In this document: positions 25,546 to 35,308 of the stretch, one piece after another
Layout of the letters: each line of letters opens with the position of its first letter
Position numbering within the stretch: the stretch's first letter is position 1
Origin: Corynebacterium sp. HMSC036D02
GTDB lineage: Bacteria; Actinomycetota; Actinomycetes; Mycobacteriales; Mycobacteriaceae
DNA length: 64,000 nt
Assembly: GCF_001836165.1 (NCBI RefSeq)
Contig: NZ_KV827706.1
Span: forward strand, 1-64,000
Reading direction: 5' to 3'
The notes under the pieces: generated by a model
Told to the model about the DNA's origin: nothing
The model's database searches: none
What the model saw: only the letters and a program-made list of their open reading frames with translations
Position numbers and translations under genes: made by a program

Positions 25546-27396
25546 ATGATTCGCAATCTCTGGCGCTCAGCATGCGGTGTGATGATCGCAGCTCCCCTCG
25601 CTCTCGGCGCCGTTCCATTTCTTAACACTGTCCCGGTAGCCCACGCAGAGACTTCCTGCACGTGGTACTGGGGGATCAAGCAATCCTTCCGAAGCTACAT
25701 CAAGGGCAATATCGCCCGCGGTGGCTGGGGCGCCAGCGGCATCGGCTTTAGCGGTGATGAAAAAGGCAACGGCGCGTTTGTGTTCCAAGCCAGCACGCCC
25801 ACTGCCTCAGGCGGTATTGTCACGATTCCCTTCCAAGGCACGTTGAACTTCACGGGACATGACGGAGTTCTCGACATGACAATGTCGGATTTCAAGGTCA
25901 TCGCCTCCGGCGACCAAGCAAAAATCACGGTCGACTACGTTTCCTATGAACTGAACCGAAGTGACTACACCCGCGGTGCCCAGATTAAGGGTGACGACGA
26001 GGTCATCGCCACCATTAGTCTGCAAGAGCCCGTCAAGGACAGCGGCACGGCAGTGAACCTAGCAGGATCCACGTCCCTTAGTGCCGGGGGCGTCAAACTT
26101 TTCACGGGCTTCTATGAGCAGGGCGAAGAACTCGATCCTTCCTCAGGCACCATTGCATTGGACGGATCCTGTTCTGGCTCCGGCGGCGCAGGCAGCGATG
26201 GATCTGGCTCGAAACGCCAGCTGAACTCCATTACCGGAAACTTTACGGGCTTCAACAAGGAAGCCATGGCTATGTTGTCCGAAACCAACGACACCATGAA
26301 CGGTATCACCACGTTTATGGGCAATACACAGTCCTTCTTGGACGAGTTGGACTCATTCAAGAAGCGGGGCAACACTACCTCGGGGGCATCCGGGGCGTCG
26401 GCTAGCACGTCGTCTGGAACCTCCACCTCTGGTAGCACCACTACTTCGGACTTAAGCGGCAACGGCCTTCCAGAAACAGCGGCAGCTGGCAGCGGAAACA
26501 GTGGTGGAGCATCAACGGCTAGCGGGTCGAACTCCGGCGCTACGGGTGCGACGGGCTCGGTTGCAGCAGCGTCTGGAGCATCCGGTGCAGCCAACGAAAC
26601 GTGCCAAGCCACCGGTGTTACCCAAGCGACGGCGCAATGGGGAGTGAAGAAATCATTCCAGTCCTATATCACCGGCTCCATTGCGCAAGGAAAATGGCAG
26701 CTCTCGGGCGTCGGCTATAGCAACGGTCGATTCCAGTTTTCCGGGAACTCCGGCGCAGTCAAGGACGGCGCGGGTTCCGTGCGCTACGGCGGAAGCATCC
26801 AGTTCACCGGCCACCACGGCAAGCTCGACCTCAATATTGCGAACCTAGAAATCTCCTTCAACGGTAAAACCGGAAAACTAATCGGCGATGTGCGCTCCTC
26901 CAACATGGAAGGCGAGAAGAAGGACTTCGGACGCACCGCCATCGCCGACCTGAATTTCACGTCTCTGGATGTGGGAACAGATGCCGTATCGGGCGAAGCA
27001 ACAGTATCCCTGACTGACGTTGGCTCCAAGGCCTTTGCCGAATTTTACGAGCCTGGAACCCAGCTGGATCCGTTAAGTTTCAACGCCAGCCTGGGCGGAA
27101 ACGCCGATTGCAACGACACTGTTGGCGGCACTAGTGGTGGCAGCTCGTCCAGTGCGGGAGACAGTGCCGGCTCCGGGTCGAAGGGCAGTGGCGGTGTCAA
27201 CTCCGAAGCAGTAGACAACGCGCTGGCCAGTGATTCGTCGCAGGGCTATGAAGATGGTTCAAAGAAATTCCAGATCAAGTCCGCGGGCTCCGCGAACGGC
27301 ACCACCGATGACCCAGTTACCTACCTCCTCCTGTTCATCGCCGGGCTCATTATCGCCGGAGGCTCCACCAGCCGCCTCATTATGAACAACTCCTAG
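25546..27396 (+). CDS. htaA: Heme-binding surface protein HtaA, two CR domains
   Basis: HtaA captures heme at the corynebacterial surface and passes it to HmuT. The 616-aa protein has a signal peptide ending near PVAHA (residue 30), two HtaA-type conserved regions (about 34-205 and 355-515), a Ser/Gly/Thr/Ala-rich linker between them, and a C-terminal membrane helix ([14 protein letters not shown]) with a short tail. Each domain shows the heme-ligand landmarks known from C. diphtheriae: Tyr in SYIKG or SYITG, His in FTGHDG or FTGHHG, and Tyr in GFYEQG or EFYEPG. It heads a five-gene operon under a tandem iron box. Confidence 0.92.
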   Translation: MIRNLWRSACGVMIAAPLALGAVPFLNTVPVAHAETSCTWYWGIKQSFRSYIKGNIARGGWGASGIGFSGDEKGNGAFVFQASTPTASGGIVTIPFQGTLNFTGHDGVLDMTMSDFKVIASGDQAKITVDYVSYELNRSDYTRGAQIKGDDEVIATISLQEPVKDSGTAVNLAGSTSLSAGGVKLFTGFYEQGEELDPSSGTIALDGSCSGSGGAGSDGSGSKRQLNSITGNFTGFNKEAMAMLSETNDTMNGITTFMGNTQSFLDELDSFKKRGNTTSGASGASASTSSGTSTSGSTTTSDLSGNGLPETAAAGSGNSGGASTASGSNSGATGATGSVAAASGASGAANETCQATGVTQATAQWGVKKSFQSYITGSIAQGKWQLSGVGYSNGRFQFSGNSGAVKDGAGSVRYGGSIQFTGHHGKLDLNIANLEISFNGKTGKLIGDVRSSNMEGEKKDFGRTAIADLNFTSLDVGTDAVSGEATVSLTDVGSKAFAEFYEPGTQLDPLSFNASLGGNADCNDTVGGTSGGSSSSAGDSAGSGSKGSGGVNSEAVDNALASDSSQGYEDGSKKFQIKSAGSANGTTDDPVTYLLLFIAGLIIAGGSTSRLIMNNS

Positions 27397-27406
27397 AAAG
27401 ATCACC

Positions 27407-28453
27407 GTGAAACTTCTCCTACGTTTCCTTATCCCGCTTCTGTGCATCGTGGGATTGACTGCCTGTGGCGTGCAAGGAAGCTATACAGACCAGCTACCGG
27501 ACCCGCAGGACCTTTCCGACCCGCGCTCCTTCGAAGGCGTTACTGAGGTCAGTGACTTCGCCGATATCGAGCCCGTAAGCACTAAAGTCCAGCCCGTACT
27601 TCCGGTGGAACTTACTGACGCTGATGGTTATGACGTCACCGTCACGGATGTCTCGCGGATTCTGGCGCTGGATATTTATGGGACCTATACCAAAACGCTG
27701 AGCGGCTTGGGGCTTGCGGACAACATCGTTGGCCGCACCGTCTCTTCCACTGAACCGAATCTGGCGGATCGTCCCGTCGTGACTGAAGGCGGCCACAATA
27801 TCAATGTTGAAGCAGTCCTGGAGCTTAATCCGACGCTCGTTATTGTGGACCACTCCATTGGACCCCGTGATGCGATCGATCAGATCCGTGAAGCAGGTGT
27901 GACAACTGTGGTCATGGAACCGCAGCGGACCATTGACTCGGTGGGCGAAGACATCATCACGCTGGGTGAAACCGTCGGGCTTCCGGACGAGGCCCGCAAG
28001 TTATCAGAGCGCTCCATCAAGGAAATTGATGAGTCGAAGGAAGCCATTAAGACCATTGCCCCCGAGGAGCCAATGCGTATGGCCTTCCTCTACGCCCGTG
28101 GGAACGGTGGCGTGTTCTTCATCATGGGGGAGGGGACCGGCGCCCAAGACCTCATCGAAGGAATTGGGGGCATCGACCTCGCTGCGGAGAACAACCTTTC
28201 TTATGCCGAACCTGCTAACGCAGAAGCGCTGGCCCGCATCAACCCAGAGGTGATCATCATGATGACCGATGGTTTGAAATCCACTGGCGGAGTCGGCGGG
28301 CTACTGGAACGTCCTGGTGTGGCTCAGACCATTGCTGGTCAAAAGCATCGCATCGTCACCATTCCTGACGGCCAGTCCCTGGCCTTCGGCCCCATGACCG
28401 GTCAGACATTGGTCAAACTCGCAAAGGCTGTATATGACCCAGACAATGCATAG
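27407..28453 (+). CDS. hmuT: Heme-binding lipoprotein HmuT
   Basis: HmuT is the substrate-binding lipoprotein that takes heme to the HmuUV permease. The 348-aa protein has a lipobox LTAC (Cys20) after a short signal peptide and a class III periplasmic-binding fold (DNIVGRTVSS, LNPTLVIVDHS, GGIDLAAENNLSYAEPANAEALARINPE in part). It begins 10 bases after htaA and its 3' end overlaps hmuU by 20 bases, so translation is coupled. Confidence 0.93.
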   Translation: MKLLLRFLIPLLCIVGLTACGVQGSYTDQLPDPQDLSDPRSFEGVTEVSDFADIEPVSTKVQPVLPVELTDADGYDVTVTDVSRILALDIYGTYTKTLSGLGLADNIVGRTVSSTEPNLADRPVVTEGGHNINVEAVLELNPTLVIVDHSIGPRDAIDQIREAGVTTVVMEPQRTIDSVGEDIITLGETVGLPDEARKLSERSIKEIDESKEAIKTIAPEEPMRMAFLYARGNGGVFFIMGEGTGAQDLIEGIGGIDLAAENNLSYAEPANAEALARINPEVIIMMTDGLKSTGGVGGLLERPGVAQTIAGQKHRIVTIPDGQSLAFGPMTGQTLVKLAKAVYDPDNA

Positions 28454-29477
28454 CGACGTCTTCACACGACGCCGCACTCAGCGGATATCGGTATTCGTAT
28501 CCTTAGTGGTGCTTGCTGTTCTAGCGGGACTCATCTCGATCGCCCTCGGACAGTATTACGTTGCACTTTCTGATCTGTTCCCGATTCTGGCTTTGGGGCC
28601 GGGGCAAGAGTCCCTCACAGCCAGCGTGGTATGGAATATTCGCCTGCCGCGCTTGGTCTTGGGGCTCTTCGTAGGCGCCGCTCTAGGCGTTGCCGGCACG
28701 TTGATGCAGGCCATCTTTGCCAATCCTCTGGCGGAGCCATCCATCATCGGAGTGACCTCCGGTGCAGGTGTTGGGGCGTCTGTAGCGATCGTCTTCAACC
28801 TCACCTTCGTGGGAACTTTCACTGTGCCAGCGCTGGCTTTCTTGAGCGCACTTTTAGTTACCTTCATCATCTACCAACTTGCACGCCATAACGGTCGCGT
28901 CACGGTGGTTCACCTGATCCTCACGGGCATCGCCATTAATGCAGTGTGCAATGCAATCATCTCCTTCATGGTGTACCTAACACCGACTGCCAACCGGGAA
29001 GCCATCATCTTTTGGCAGATGGGTTCCTTCAACGGCTCGCAGTGGAAGCACGTATGGGTTGTTCTTCCCATCGTTCTTATCGGTATAGCAGTAGCCCTGC
29101 GTTTGGGCAGGCAACTTGACATTCTTGCGCTGGGTGAACGCGCTGCTGTGCACACTGGCGTAGATGTGTCTGTGTTGCGCATTGTGGCAATTGTGGCGTC
29201 CGCAGTGCTTACCGCAGCAGCTGTGTCCTTCGCCGGCCTCATCGGCTTTGTTGGGCTCATCGTTCCCCACTTGTTGCGCAGCATCGTAGGACCGCAAAAT
29301 CATATCCTCATTCCTGCATCCGCCCTGGGCGGCGCGGTGCTAATCGGCTTTGCGGATGTGGCCGCACGAACCTTGATTCCCTTTGCGGACCTCCCAATCG
29401 GTATTTTTACCGCCTTAGTTGGCGGACCGACCTTCTTCATCCTGTTGCGCCGCATGATGCGAAAGGGGGTGCACTGA
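28434..29477 (+). CDS. hmuU: Heme ABC transporter permease HmuU
   Basis: This 347-aa FecCD-type permease has about nine or ten membrane helices and family motifs including RLPRLVLGLFVGAALGVAG near residue 70 and the EAA-like FAGLIGFVGLIVPHLLR segment near residue 270, which contacts the ATPase. It moves heme across the cytoplasmic membrane. ATG 28434 overlaps the end of hmuT; ATG 28446 is an alternative. The stop overlaps the hmuV start by one base (TGATG). Confidence 0.93.
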   Translation: MTQTMHSDVFTRRRTQRISVFVSLVVLAVLAGLISIALGQYYVALSDLFPILALGPGQESLTASVVWNIRLPRLVLGLFVGAALGVAGTLMQAIFANPLAEPSIIGVTSGAGVGASVAIVFNLTFVGTFTVPALAFLSALLVTFIIYQLARHNGRVTVVHLILTGIAINAVCNAIISFMVYLTPTANREAIIFWQMGSFNGSQWKHVWVVLPIVLIGIAVALRLGRQLDILALGERAAVHTGVDVSVLRIVAIVASAVLTAAAVSFAGLIGFVGLIVPHLLRSIVGPQNHILIPASALGGAVLIGFADVAARTLIPFADLPIGIFTALVGGPTFFILLRRMMRKGVH

Positions 29478-30271
29478 TGCTGAACGTGGACAACCTCACC
29501 GTCCAAGTCGACGGGGCTACCCTCGTTGACAGCGTGACCTTTAATGCCCGACCAGGCGAGGTTACCGGACTAATTGGCCCGAATGGTGCGGGGAAGTCAA
29601 CTGTCCTTGGCGCGATCGCGGGTGATATCGACTTCTCCGGTGAAATCAGTGTCGGCGGTTTGTCGCCGAAGACCTCGCCCCGTGAGCTCGCACGCAAACG
29701 TGCGGTGATGCTTCAGGATGTCTCGGTGTCCTTTGAATTTCTGGTACGCGATGTTGTCGCGATGGGCCGCCGCCCTTGGCGCGGAACGCCCCACGCCGAA
29801 CTTGACGAGCAGTTTATCGAAGCCGCCCTTGAAACAGCTGGAGCCGCGCATCTCGCCGGACGCGATATCAGCACGCTTTCCGGTGGTGAACGTGCGCGGG
29901 TGGCCTTTGCCCGTGTTCTTGCACAAAATACTCCAATAATCCTGCTGGATGAACCGACAGCGGCCCTCGATATCCGCCACCAAGAACAGTTACTGGGTTC
30001 TGTGAAAGCCCTAGCCCGCGAGGCAGGAGTAACCGCACTCGTGGTGCTCCATGACCTGAACGCGGCAGCCGCATATTGCGATCACATCGTGTGCGTCTCA
30101 TGCGGGGGGATCGCAGCTCAAGGGCGCGTGGCGGAGGTTTTCACCGGTCCCATCTTGTCAGAGGTGTACGGCTGGCCGATCTCCGTCAACGGGCTGCAGG
30201 TACAACCACAGCGTGCCACGCCCACAATCAATTCACTTTTCTCGCATCAACTGGAGGACTTCCATGTTTAA
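29477..30271 (+). CDS. hmuV: Heme ABC transporter ATPase HmuV
   Basis: The 264-aa ATPase powers heme import. Walker A is GPNGAGKST, the signature is [11 protein letters not shown], Walker B with the catalytic Glu is [12 protein letters not shown], and the switch His is in [10 protein letters not shown]. The start shares one base with the hmuU stop, and the stop overlaps the htaB start by 8 bases. All five genes htaA-hmuTUV-htaB are thus tightly packed. Confidence 0.95.
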   Translation: MLNVDNLTVQVDGATLVDSVTFNARPGEVTGLIGPNGAGKSTVLGAIAGDIDFSGEISVGGLSPKTSPRELARKRAVMLQDVSVSFEFLVRDVVAMGRRPWRGTPHAELDEQFIEAALETAGAAHLAGRDISTLSGGERARVAFARVLAQNTPIILLDEPTAALDIRHQEQLLGSVKALAREAGVTALVVLHDLNAAAAYCDHIVCVSCGGIAAQGRVAEVFTGPILSEVYGWPISVNGLQVQPQRATPTINSLFSHQLEDFHV

Positions 30272-31229
30272 AAAAATCCTGGTGACCGCTATCGCAGCGA
30301 CGGCGATTACTGTGCCGCAGGCAACCGCGGCAGAAGCAGAATCATGCACCATCGAATCCGGCACTATCAACTGGGGTGTTAAGCACTCCTGGCGTTCCTA
30401 CATTAAGGGGCGAATCGCTAAGGGTGACTGGGAGACGACCGGAACGGTGAAGGAGGACGGCGATCCGACGGGCAGCGATTTCACCTTCGGCTTCGAAGTC
30501 GATCCCGCGACGTCCACAGTCTCTGTGGACGAGGCCGGCAATGTCACTGCATCGAAGATCAAGGCCAAGGACTCTTCGATTACTTTCACTGGCCACCACG
30601 GAGCGCTGTACTCCAAGATGATTAACCCATTCGTGCAGACCGAAGGTGATAAGGCCCAGCTCGGCTCCGGCTACGAGGCCTACTTTGTTGAAGGCAAACA
30701 CATGACGCAGTACACCCCGGAGGACCGCGTTGAGGCCAACAAGCGCACAGGTGAAGGGGCGTTCGGGAACGGTAAGGCACAGTGGAGTAAGGACGGGGAT
30801 ACCCTTACGCTTTCTGCTTCCGACGTTATGTACGAGCGGCAGCCCGGAACGAACGATTCTGGTGATGTTGAGGGCGTCGACTACCTGTTCATGGGCATGT
30901 ACGGTTCCGACTACAACCCGGAGGTGGATAGTGCGCAGGTAACCCTCAAGGTCGCCCCGGGCTGTGGACAGAAGAAGGAAGAAGAAAAGGATTCTTCGGA
31001 GGGCGAGAAGCCGCAGAACCCGTCGGACAGCGAGCAGCCGAAGCCCCAGACGCCTTCGGAAGATAAGAACCTTAGCTCGGGTGAGAACTCCTCTTCTATC
31101 TCGAAGGTCTCCAACTTCTGGAACTACTTCCTAGGCATTGCGACTGTTGGCAGCATGATCGCAATTCTGTGGCAAGCATTTGTTAAGTCCGGTGCTTTTA
31201 ACAGTGCGCGTGTCTTCTTTCAGCGATAA
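30264..31229 (+). CDS. htaB: HtaA-domain protein, HtaB-like
   Basis: The 321-aa protein has a signal peptide (about residues 1-22), one HtaA/CR domain (residues about 28-235) with the ligand landmarks Tyr in SYIKG, His in FTGHHG and Tyr in MGMYGSDY, a Lys/Glu/Pro/Ser-rich linker and a C-terminal membrane helix ([16 protein letters not shown]). It is probably a second heme receptor next to HtaA. Whether it is the orthologue of HtaB or HtaC cannot be settled by eye. ATG 30264 has GGAGG 7 bases upstream. Confidence 0.85.
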   Translation: MFKKILVTAIAATAITVPQATAAEAESCTIESGTINWGVKHSWRSYIKGRIAKGDWETTGTVKEDGDPTGSDFTFGFEVDPATSTVSVDEAGNVTASKIKAKDSSITFTGHHGALYSKMINPFVQTEGDKAQLGSGYEAYFVEGKHMTQYTPEDRVEANKRTGEGAFGNGKAQWSKDGDTLTLSASDVMYERQPGTNDSGDVEGVDYLFMGMYGSDYNPEVDSAQVTLKVAPGCGQKKEEEKDSSEGEKPQNPSDSEQPKPQTPSEDKNLSSGENSSSISKVSNFWNYFLGIATVGSMIAILWQAFVKSGAFNSARVFFQR

Positions 31230-31264
31230 ACCCTAAGACACACTGCTGACAGTTCAAGAACGAC

Positions 31265-31311
31265 GTAACGGGTGTGGGGTGCCGATGAGAATTGGTGCCC
31301 CACACCCACGT
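31265..31311. terminator. Terminator of the heme-uptake operon
   Basis: A 14-bp stem (31270-31283 with 31294-31307), gggtgtggggtgcc with ggtgccccacaccc, extended by an outer acgt pairing. No long T-run follows. Confidence 0.65.
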
Positions 31312-31398
31312 CAGCCTAATCCCCTTAATTTTCGATTTTGAGTTTTTCTAACCTCAACTGATTTGTAGTTTTTCTAAATAACACCGTGGAGAAGAACA

Positions 31399-32040
31399 GT
31401 GACTACCACTCTCAATAAACCTTTGTCCGTTGCGTTGCGTGAGGCGACTGCGCGTGCGCATGAGCATGCGGAGAATTCGGCATTCATGCAGCGCCTGTTG
31501 TCAGGGGAGCTCAATAAGTCAGCCGTGGCTGATTTGGCCGGCCAACTGTGGTTTGTATATGGAGCTCTCGAGAACGCCGTTCGCAGCGTGGCGACTACTC
31601 CCATTGCCGGTGCGGTAGCGGATCCGCGGTTGGAACGTCGTCAAGCACTGGAAGCAGATCTGAAAGTGCTAGTCGGCGAAAACTGGCGTGAGGAGACTCG
31701 CATTCTTCCAGCGACGAGGACCTATAGCGCGCGCTTAGAAGAAATAGTGGGCAAGCCAGTAGAAGTGGTAGCCCATCACTACGTGCGCTATCTCGGTGAT
31801 ATTTCCGGTGGGCAGGTGATTGCAGCGCGCCTGGGAGCCCATTACGGAGTACCTCCTGAGGCACTGAACTTCTATGACTTCACGTCGATTGGAAAAATCC
31901 CACCTTATCGTGCGGGATACCGCGAGCGCGTGGATAGCCTGGAGCTTACCGTTGAACAGCGTGAAGTCATGCTCTCGGAGGCCGAGCGGGCTTTCAACTT
32001 TAATTCGGGTATCTTTGCTGAATTAGGGCGCCTCTATTAG
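31399..32040 (+). CDS. hmuO: Heme oxygenase
   Basis: HmuO cleaves heme to biliverdin, carbon monoxide and iron. The 213-aa protein shows the proximal heme ligand His21 in TARAHEHAE and the family signature VVAHHYVRYLGDISGGQ near residue 130, with the distal-helix glycines. Size is normal. The start is GTG 31399 with GGAGAAG 4 bases upstream. It lies 169 bases after htaB behind a terminator, so it has its own promoter. In C. diphtheriae hmuO answers both to iron (DtxR) and to heme (ChrA/HrrA); the gap here has only a weak half iron box (agcctaatcccc), so I do not claim a site. Confidence 0.95.
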   Translation: MTTTLNKPLSVALREATARAHEHAENSAFMQRLLSGELNKSAVADLAGQLWFVYGALENAVRSVATTPIAGAVADPRLERRQALEADLKVLVGENWREETRILPATRTYSARLEEIVGKPVEVVAHHYVRYLGDISGGQVIAARLGAHYGVPPEALNFYDFTSIGKIPPYRAGYRERVDSLELTVEQREVMLSEAERAFNFNSGIFAELGRLY

Positions 32041-32129
32041 CCGGCGGAACACTCGCCTGCGTGGCCGGTAGCCCCTGTAGTTAGTTTCAGAAGCTGCGCC
32101 ATTGGGCTCTCGCGTGCCGGGCTCAACAT

Positions 32130-32172
32130 GACACAACCCACGGAATCCGTGAAGGAAACCGTGGGTTGTGTC
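32130..32172. terminator. Bidirectional terminator between hmuO and glnA
   Basis: A 14-bp perfect stem, gacacaacccacgg with ccgtgggttgtgtc, with a 15-base loop lies between the convergent genes. Confidence 0.8.
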
Positions 32173-32217
32173 TTGTCGGAGGGTGCTAAAAGAAGGGGTC
32201 AGATACCCACATATCCT

Positions 32218-33651
32218 TTAGCAGTCGTAGTACATCTCAAATTCCTGCGGGGTCGGGCGCAGGCGGACCGGTGCGATCTCGTTCTCACGTTTGTAGTTGA
32301 TGTAGGTCTCGATGAGATCCTCGGAGAAGACATCGCCCTCGGTGAGGAACTCGTTGTCTTCCTCAAGTGCTGCGATGGAGGCCTCCAGGGAGGTCGGTGC
32401 CTGCGGGATGGAGGCGGCCTCTGCCGGCGGCAGCTCGTAGAGGTCCTTATCCACCGGAGCGTGCGGCTCAATGCGGTTCTTGATGCCATCGAGGCCCGCC
32501 ATCATCATGGCAGCGAAGCCAAAGTAGGGGTTGCCCGACGGATCCGGCGCACGGAACTCGATGCGCTTGGCCTTCGGGTTGGAACCGGTAATCGGAATAC
32601 GGATAGCAGCCGAGCGGTTGCGCTGCGAGTACACCAGGTTGATCGGAGCCTCGAATCCCGGAACCAGGCGGTGGTAGGAGTTCAACGTCGGGTTCGTGAA
32701 CGCCAGCACAGCCGGTGCGTGGGCCAGGATGCCGCCGATGTAGTAGCGAGCCATGTCGGACAGACCGGCGTAGCCGGCCTCATCGTGGAAGAGCGGCTTG
32801 CCGTCCTGCCACAGGGACATGTGGGCGTGCATACCGGAACCATTATCGCCGGCCAGCGGCTTCGGCATGAAGGTTACGGACTTCCCGAACTGCTCCGCGG
32901 TGTTCTTGATGATGTACTTGAAGGTCTGAATATCATCAGCCGCGTGCAGCAGGGAGTTGAAGCGGTAGTTAATCTCGTTCTGGCCGCTTCCCACCTCGTG
33001 GTGGAAGCGCTCGATAACAAAGCCTGCCTTCTGTAGCTGCTCCACCATGGCGTCGCGGACTTCGCCGTGCTTGTCGACGGGTGCCGTAGGGAAGTAGCCG
33101 CCCTTCACGCGAGTCTTGAAACCGGTGTTCGGGGTGCCATCGAAGTTGGTCTCAGAACCGCGGTTCCACCAGCCCTCATCGGTATCAACCTCGTAGAAGC
33201 CGTTGTGTACGTCGGTGCCGTAGCGAACAGAGTCGAAGATATAGAACTCAGCCTCGGCGCCGAAGTTACAGGTATCTGCGATACCGGTGGAGGCGAGGTA
33301 CTCCTCAGCCTTGCGGGCGATGTTGCGCGGGTCGCGGCTGAAAGGCTCCAGGGTGAACGGGTCGTGGACGAAGAACTTGATGTTCAGTGTCTTCGCGGTA
33401 CGGAAAGGATCCACAAAGGCGGTCTTCGGATCCGGCAACAGCGTCATATCGGACTCATCGATGGTGGTGAATCCGCGGATGGAAGAACCATCAAAAGCGA
33501 GGCCTTCGGCGGCTGCATCTTCAGTAAATTCCTCGGCCGGAATAGAGAAGTGGTGCTCAGTGCCGGGGACGTCCGTAAACCGGATGTCAACGAACTTGAC
33601 GTCCTCTTCCTTGATGAATGCGATGACGTCCTGGATTGTCTCAAAGGACAC
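32218..33651 (-). CDS. glnA: Glutamine synthetase I
   Basis: This is the main glutamine synthetase, a dodecameric cytoplasmic enzyme. The 477-aa protein has all family blocks: [18 protein letters not shown], the ATP site [25 protein letters not shown], and the adenylylation site KDLYELPP near residue 400 whose Tyr is the expected GlnE target. The GTG start at 33651 has GGAGAC 5 bases upstream. A possible -10 (TAAACT on the minus strand) lies at 33690-33695. I saw no AmtR-type box. The RDD-family gene diverges from it. Confidence 0.97.
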   Translation of the reverse strand: MSFETIQDVIAFIKEEDVKFVDIRFTDVPGTEHHFSIPAEEFTEDAAAEGLAFDGSSIRGFTTIDESDMTLLPDPKTAFVDPFRTAKTLNIKFFVHDPFTLEPFSRDPRNIARKAEEYLASTGIADTCNFGAEAEFYIFDSVRYGTDVHNGFYEVDTDEGWWNRGSETNFDGTPNTGFKTRVKGGYFPTAPVDKHGEVRDAMVEQLQKAGFVIERFHHEVGSGQNEINYRFNSLLHAADDIQTFKYIIKNTAEQFGKSVTFMPKPLAGDNGSGMHAHMSLWQDGKPLFHDEAGYAGLSDMARYYIGGILAHAPAVLAFTNPTLNSYHRLVPGFEAPINLVYSQRNRSAAIRIPITGSNPKAKRIEFRAPDPSGNPYFGFAAMMMAGLDGIKNRIEPHAPVDKDLYELPPAEAASIPQAPTSLEASIAALEEDNEFLTEGDVFSEDLIETYINYKRENEIAPVRLRPTPQEFEMYYDC

Positions 33652-33767
33652 GGTGGTCTCCTGTTGGTTGACGTGTAGTACTCCCGACTAGTTTACAGGT
33701 ATTGGCTTCGTTACCGGGGTGTCTGGGGCACCTAGAGGTAAATTTTCTGCTTCGCGGAGCCGACAGC

Positions 33768-33773
33768 TAGATT
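33768..33773 (+). promoter_or_regulatory. Leaderless -10 of the RDD gene
   Basis: TAGATT lies 7 bases before ATG 33781. Confidence 0.55.
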
Positions 33774-33780
33774 GGTGAGC

Positions 33781-34215
33781 ATGGCAGATAACAACGACGG
33801 CTTTGAGCACGGGCAGTGGCCTGGGCAAACATTGGGCTTGCCTAAGGAGGGCTCAGGCGCTCTGGCTTCTGTAATGCGGCGCACTTTTGGCGTCCTCATT
33901 GACTGGATTTTGGCGATGATCATCGCCAACCTTCTCGAACTCGTTACGGATTCGCTCGGCGGTCCAGCTTTCTTGGGCTACGCCGTGTGGGTGGTCATGG
34001 GCATCGTGTGCGGTTGGCTCTTCGCCCGCACTCCGGGAATGGCCATTCTCGGCATGGGCGTGGCGCGTCTCGACGTGCCGGGCACTTCTGTCGGTTTGTG
34101 GCGGGCGGCGGTCCGTACGCTGTTGACCGCTGTGCTTTTCCCCGCAGCGATGGTTGATGCCGACGGCCGTGGCCTCCACGACCGCGCCACCGGCACCGCC
34201 GTCATCATGGCCTAA
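33781..34215 (+). CDS. RDD family membrane protein
   Basis: The 144-aa protein shows the Arg-Asp-Asp pattern of the family: RRTFGVLIDWILAM near residue 40 and GRGLHDRATGTAVI at the end, with three membrane helices and the loop FARTPGMAILGM. RDD proteins are found next to glnA in many actinobacteria; their role is unknown. ATG 33781 is chosen from the leaderless -10 spacing over TTG 33772 and GTG 33775. Confidence 0.85.
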   Translation: MADNNDGFEHGQWPGQTLGLPKEGSGALASVMRRTFGVLIDWILAMIIANLLELVTDSLGGPAFLGYAVWVVMGIVCGWLFARTPGMAILGMGVARLDVPGTSVGLWRAAVRTLLTAVLFPAAMVDADGRGLHDRATGTAVIMA

Positions 34216-34276
34216 AGCTTGGTCAGCGCTAGCCGGTCGTATCCACCACAGATGCCCCACAAATGGTTCCCCTGAA

Positions 34277-34304
34277 AAGGTTTGTTTGGGGGCAAGCAAA
34301 CCTT
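34277..34304. repeat. Palindrome 1 of a matched pair
   Basis: aaggtttgtttg - gggg - caagcaaacctt: a 12-bp inverted repeat with one G-T type mismatch and a 4-base loop. Its core matches palindrome 2. It could be an operator or a weak terminator for the RDD gene. Confidence 0.6.
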
Positions 34305-34316
34305 CTTCATAACGCT

Positions 34317-34348
34317 AGATGGTTTACTTGGGGTCAAGTAAACCATCT
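34317..34348. repeat. Palindrome 2 of a matched pair
   Basis: gatggtttacttg - gggt - caagtaaaccatc: a perfect 13-bp inverted repeat (14 bp with the flanking a/t) and a 4-base loop. The arms share the pattern GGTTTRYTTG with palindrome 1. Confidence 0.65.
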
Positions 34349-34420
34349 GAGTAGAACCATCTGACGAAACCTGGTCACGAAGGCTAGGACGGTCCTAAAG
34401 CAACGAAGAACCGCAAGGTA

Positions 34421-34463
34421 AAGAAGGGGTCCCTTCCGAGAATCTCGGGAGGGACCCCTTCTT
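34421..34463. terminator. Strong bidirectional terminator
   Basis: A 20-bp stem with one mismatch and a 3-base loop (34421-34440 with 34444-34463, aagaaggggtccc paired with gggaccccttctt). It ends the DUF4191 gene on the minus strand, followed there by TTT. Confidence 0.85.
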
Positions 34464-34480
34464 GTGTGGAACAAGGTAGC

Positions 34481-35266
34481 TTATTTGCCGCCCTTGCGCT
34501 CCTGCATGCGGCGCATGCGGCGGTTCATGCCCGCCATGTTCTGAGCCTGTCGGGGCATCGGGCCCTTGGGCAGACCCGGGGTGGTGCCCGGAAGATCATC
34601 CATGGCCTCGATGCGGCGAATGTTCTCGTAGGTTTCGTTCTTGTTGTAGTTGCGCGGCAGCTTCATGATGTGGGTGCGCAGCTTGGACACCGGAACCTCA
34701 TCCTCGCCATTGCCCACGAAGACCTCGTACACCGGCACGCCGCCAGCCAGGCGGTCGACGCGCTTCTTCAAACGGTTGAGAGTAGGGGCGACGCGCTTGC
34801 GGTCACCCTCGACGACGAAAATGACGCCCGAGTTACCAATCACGCGGTGAACCAGATCCTGCTGGCGGGTCGCAGCCACGCCCGGCTTAACCTTCCACAC
34901 CACACCAACGGTGTTGCGTAGCTGCTGCTCCAAAGCCCAACCGGCGACACCAGGTTGGTCTTCCACCTTCTTGTACATGTCGCGCTCAAGGCGGCGGGTG
35001 AACAGGAACATGGCGAGCATCGCGCCAAGACCCAAGCCAATGATGAGCATGAACCACTGGCCGTTGAAGAGCATGCCGATAAGGAAGAAGAGCAAGCCCA
35101 TGCCCAAGAACGCAGCCAGCATGATGGGGATGAGAGCCTTGTCCTGCTTGCGCTGCATGTTGAACGCTTGCCACATCTGTGACCAGTTCTGCTTGCGCTG
35201 GGCGCGCTTTGCTGCGCGCTCCTGCTTCTTCGCTTCCTTCAGCGATGCCTTGTCGTCGTTAGCCAT
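34481..35266 (-). CDS. DUF4191 membrane protein
   Basis: The 261-aa protein matches the actinobacterial DUF4191 family (Rv2219 type). It has a charged N-terminus (KEAKKQERAAKRAQRK), two adjacent membrane helices at about residues 45-90, a soluble domain (GWALEQQLRNTVGVVWKVK, VIFVVEGDR) and a basic Met/Arg/Gln-rich tail. Function unknown. It follows lipA by 42 bases and has AGGAG before its ATG, so it is likely cotranscribed with lipA. Confidence 0.88.
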   Translation of the reverse strand: MANDDKASLKEAKKQERAAKRAQRKQNWSQMWQAFNMQRKQDKALIPIMLAAFLGMGLLFFLIGMLFNGQWFMLIIGLGLGAMLAMFLFTRRLERDMYKKVEDQPGVAGWALEQQLRNTVGVVWKVKPGVAATRQQDLVHRVIGNSGVIFVVEGDRKRVAPTLNRLKKRVDRLAGGVPVYEVFVGNGEDEVPVSKLRTHIMKLPRNYNKNETYENIRRIEAMDDLPGTTPGLPKGPMPRQAQNMAGMNRRMRRMQERKGGK

Positions 35267-35308
35267 GGCTCCTACTTTAGAGGTCAGAGGGTCAAAAAGA
35301 GAATCGAA

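Noticed and set aside
31311..31398. Iron box before hmuO
   Set aside because: Only a weak half-site (agcctaatcccc) is seen; not enough to call an operator.
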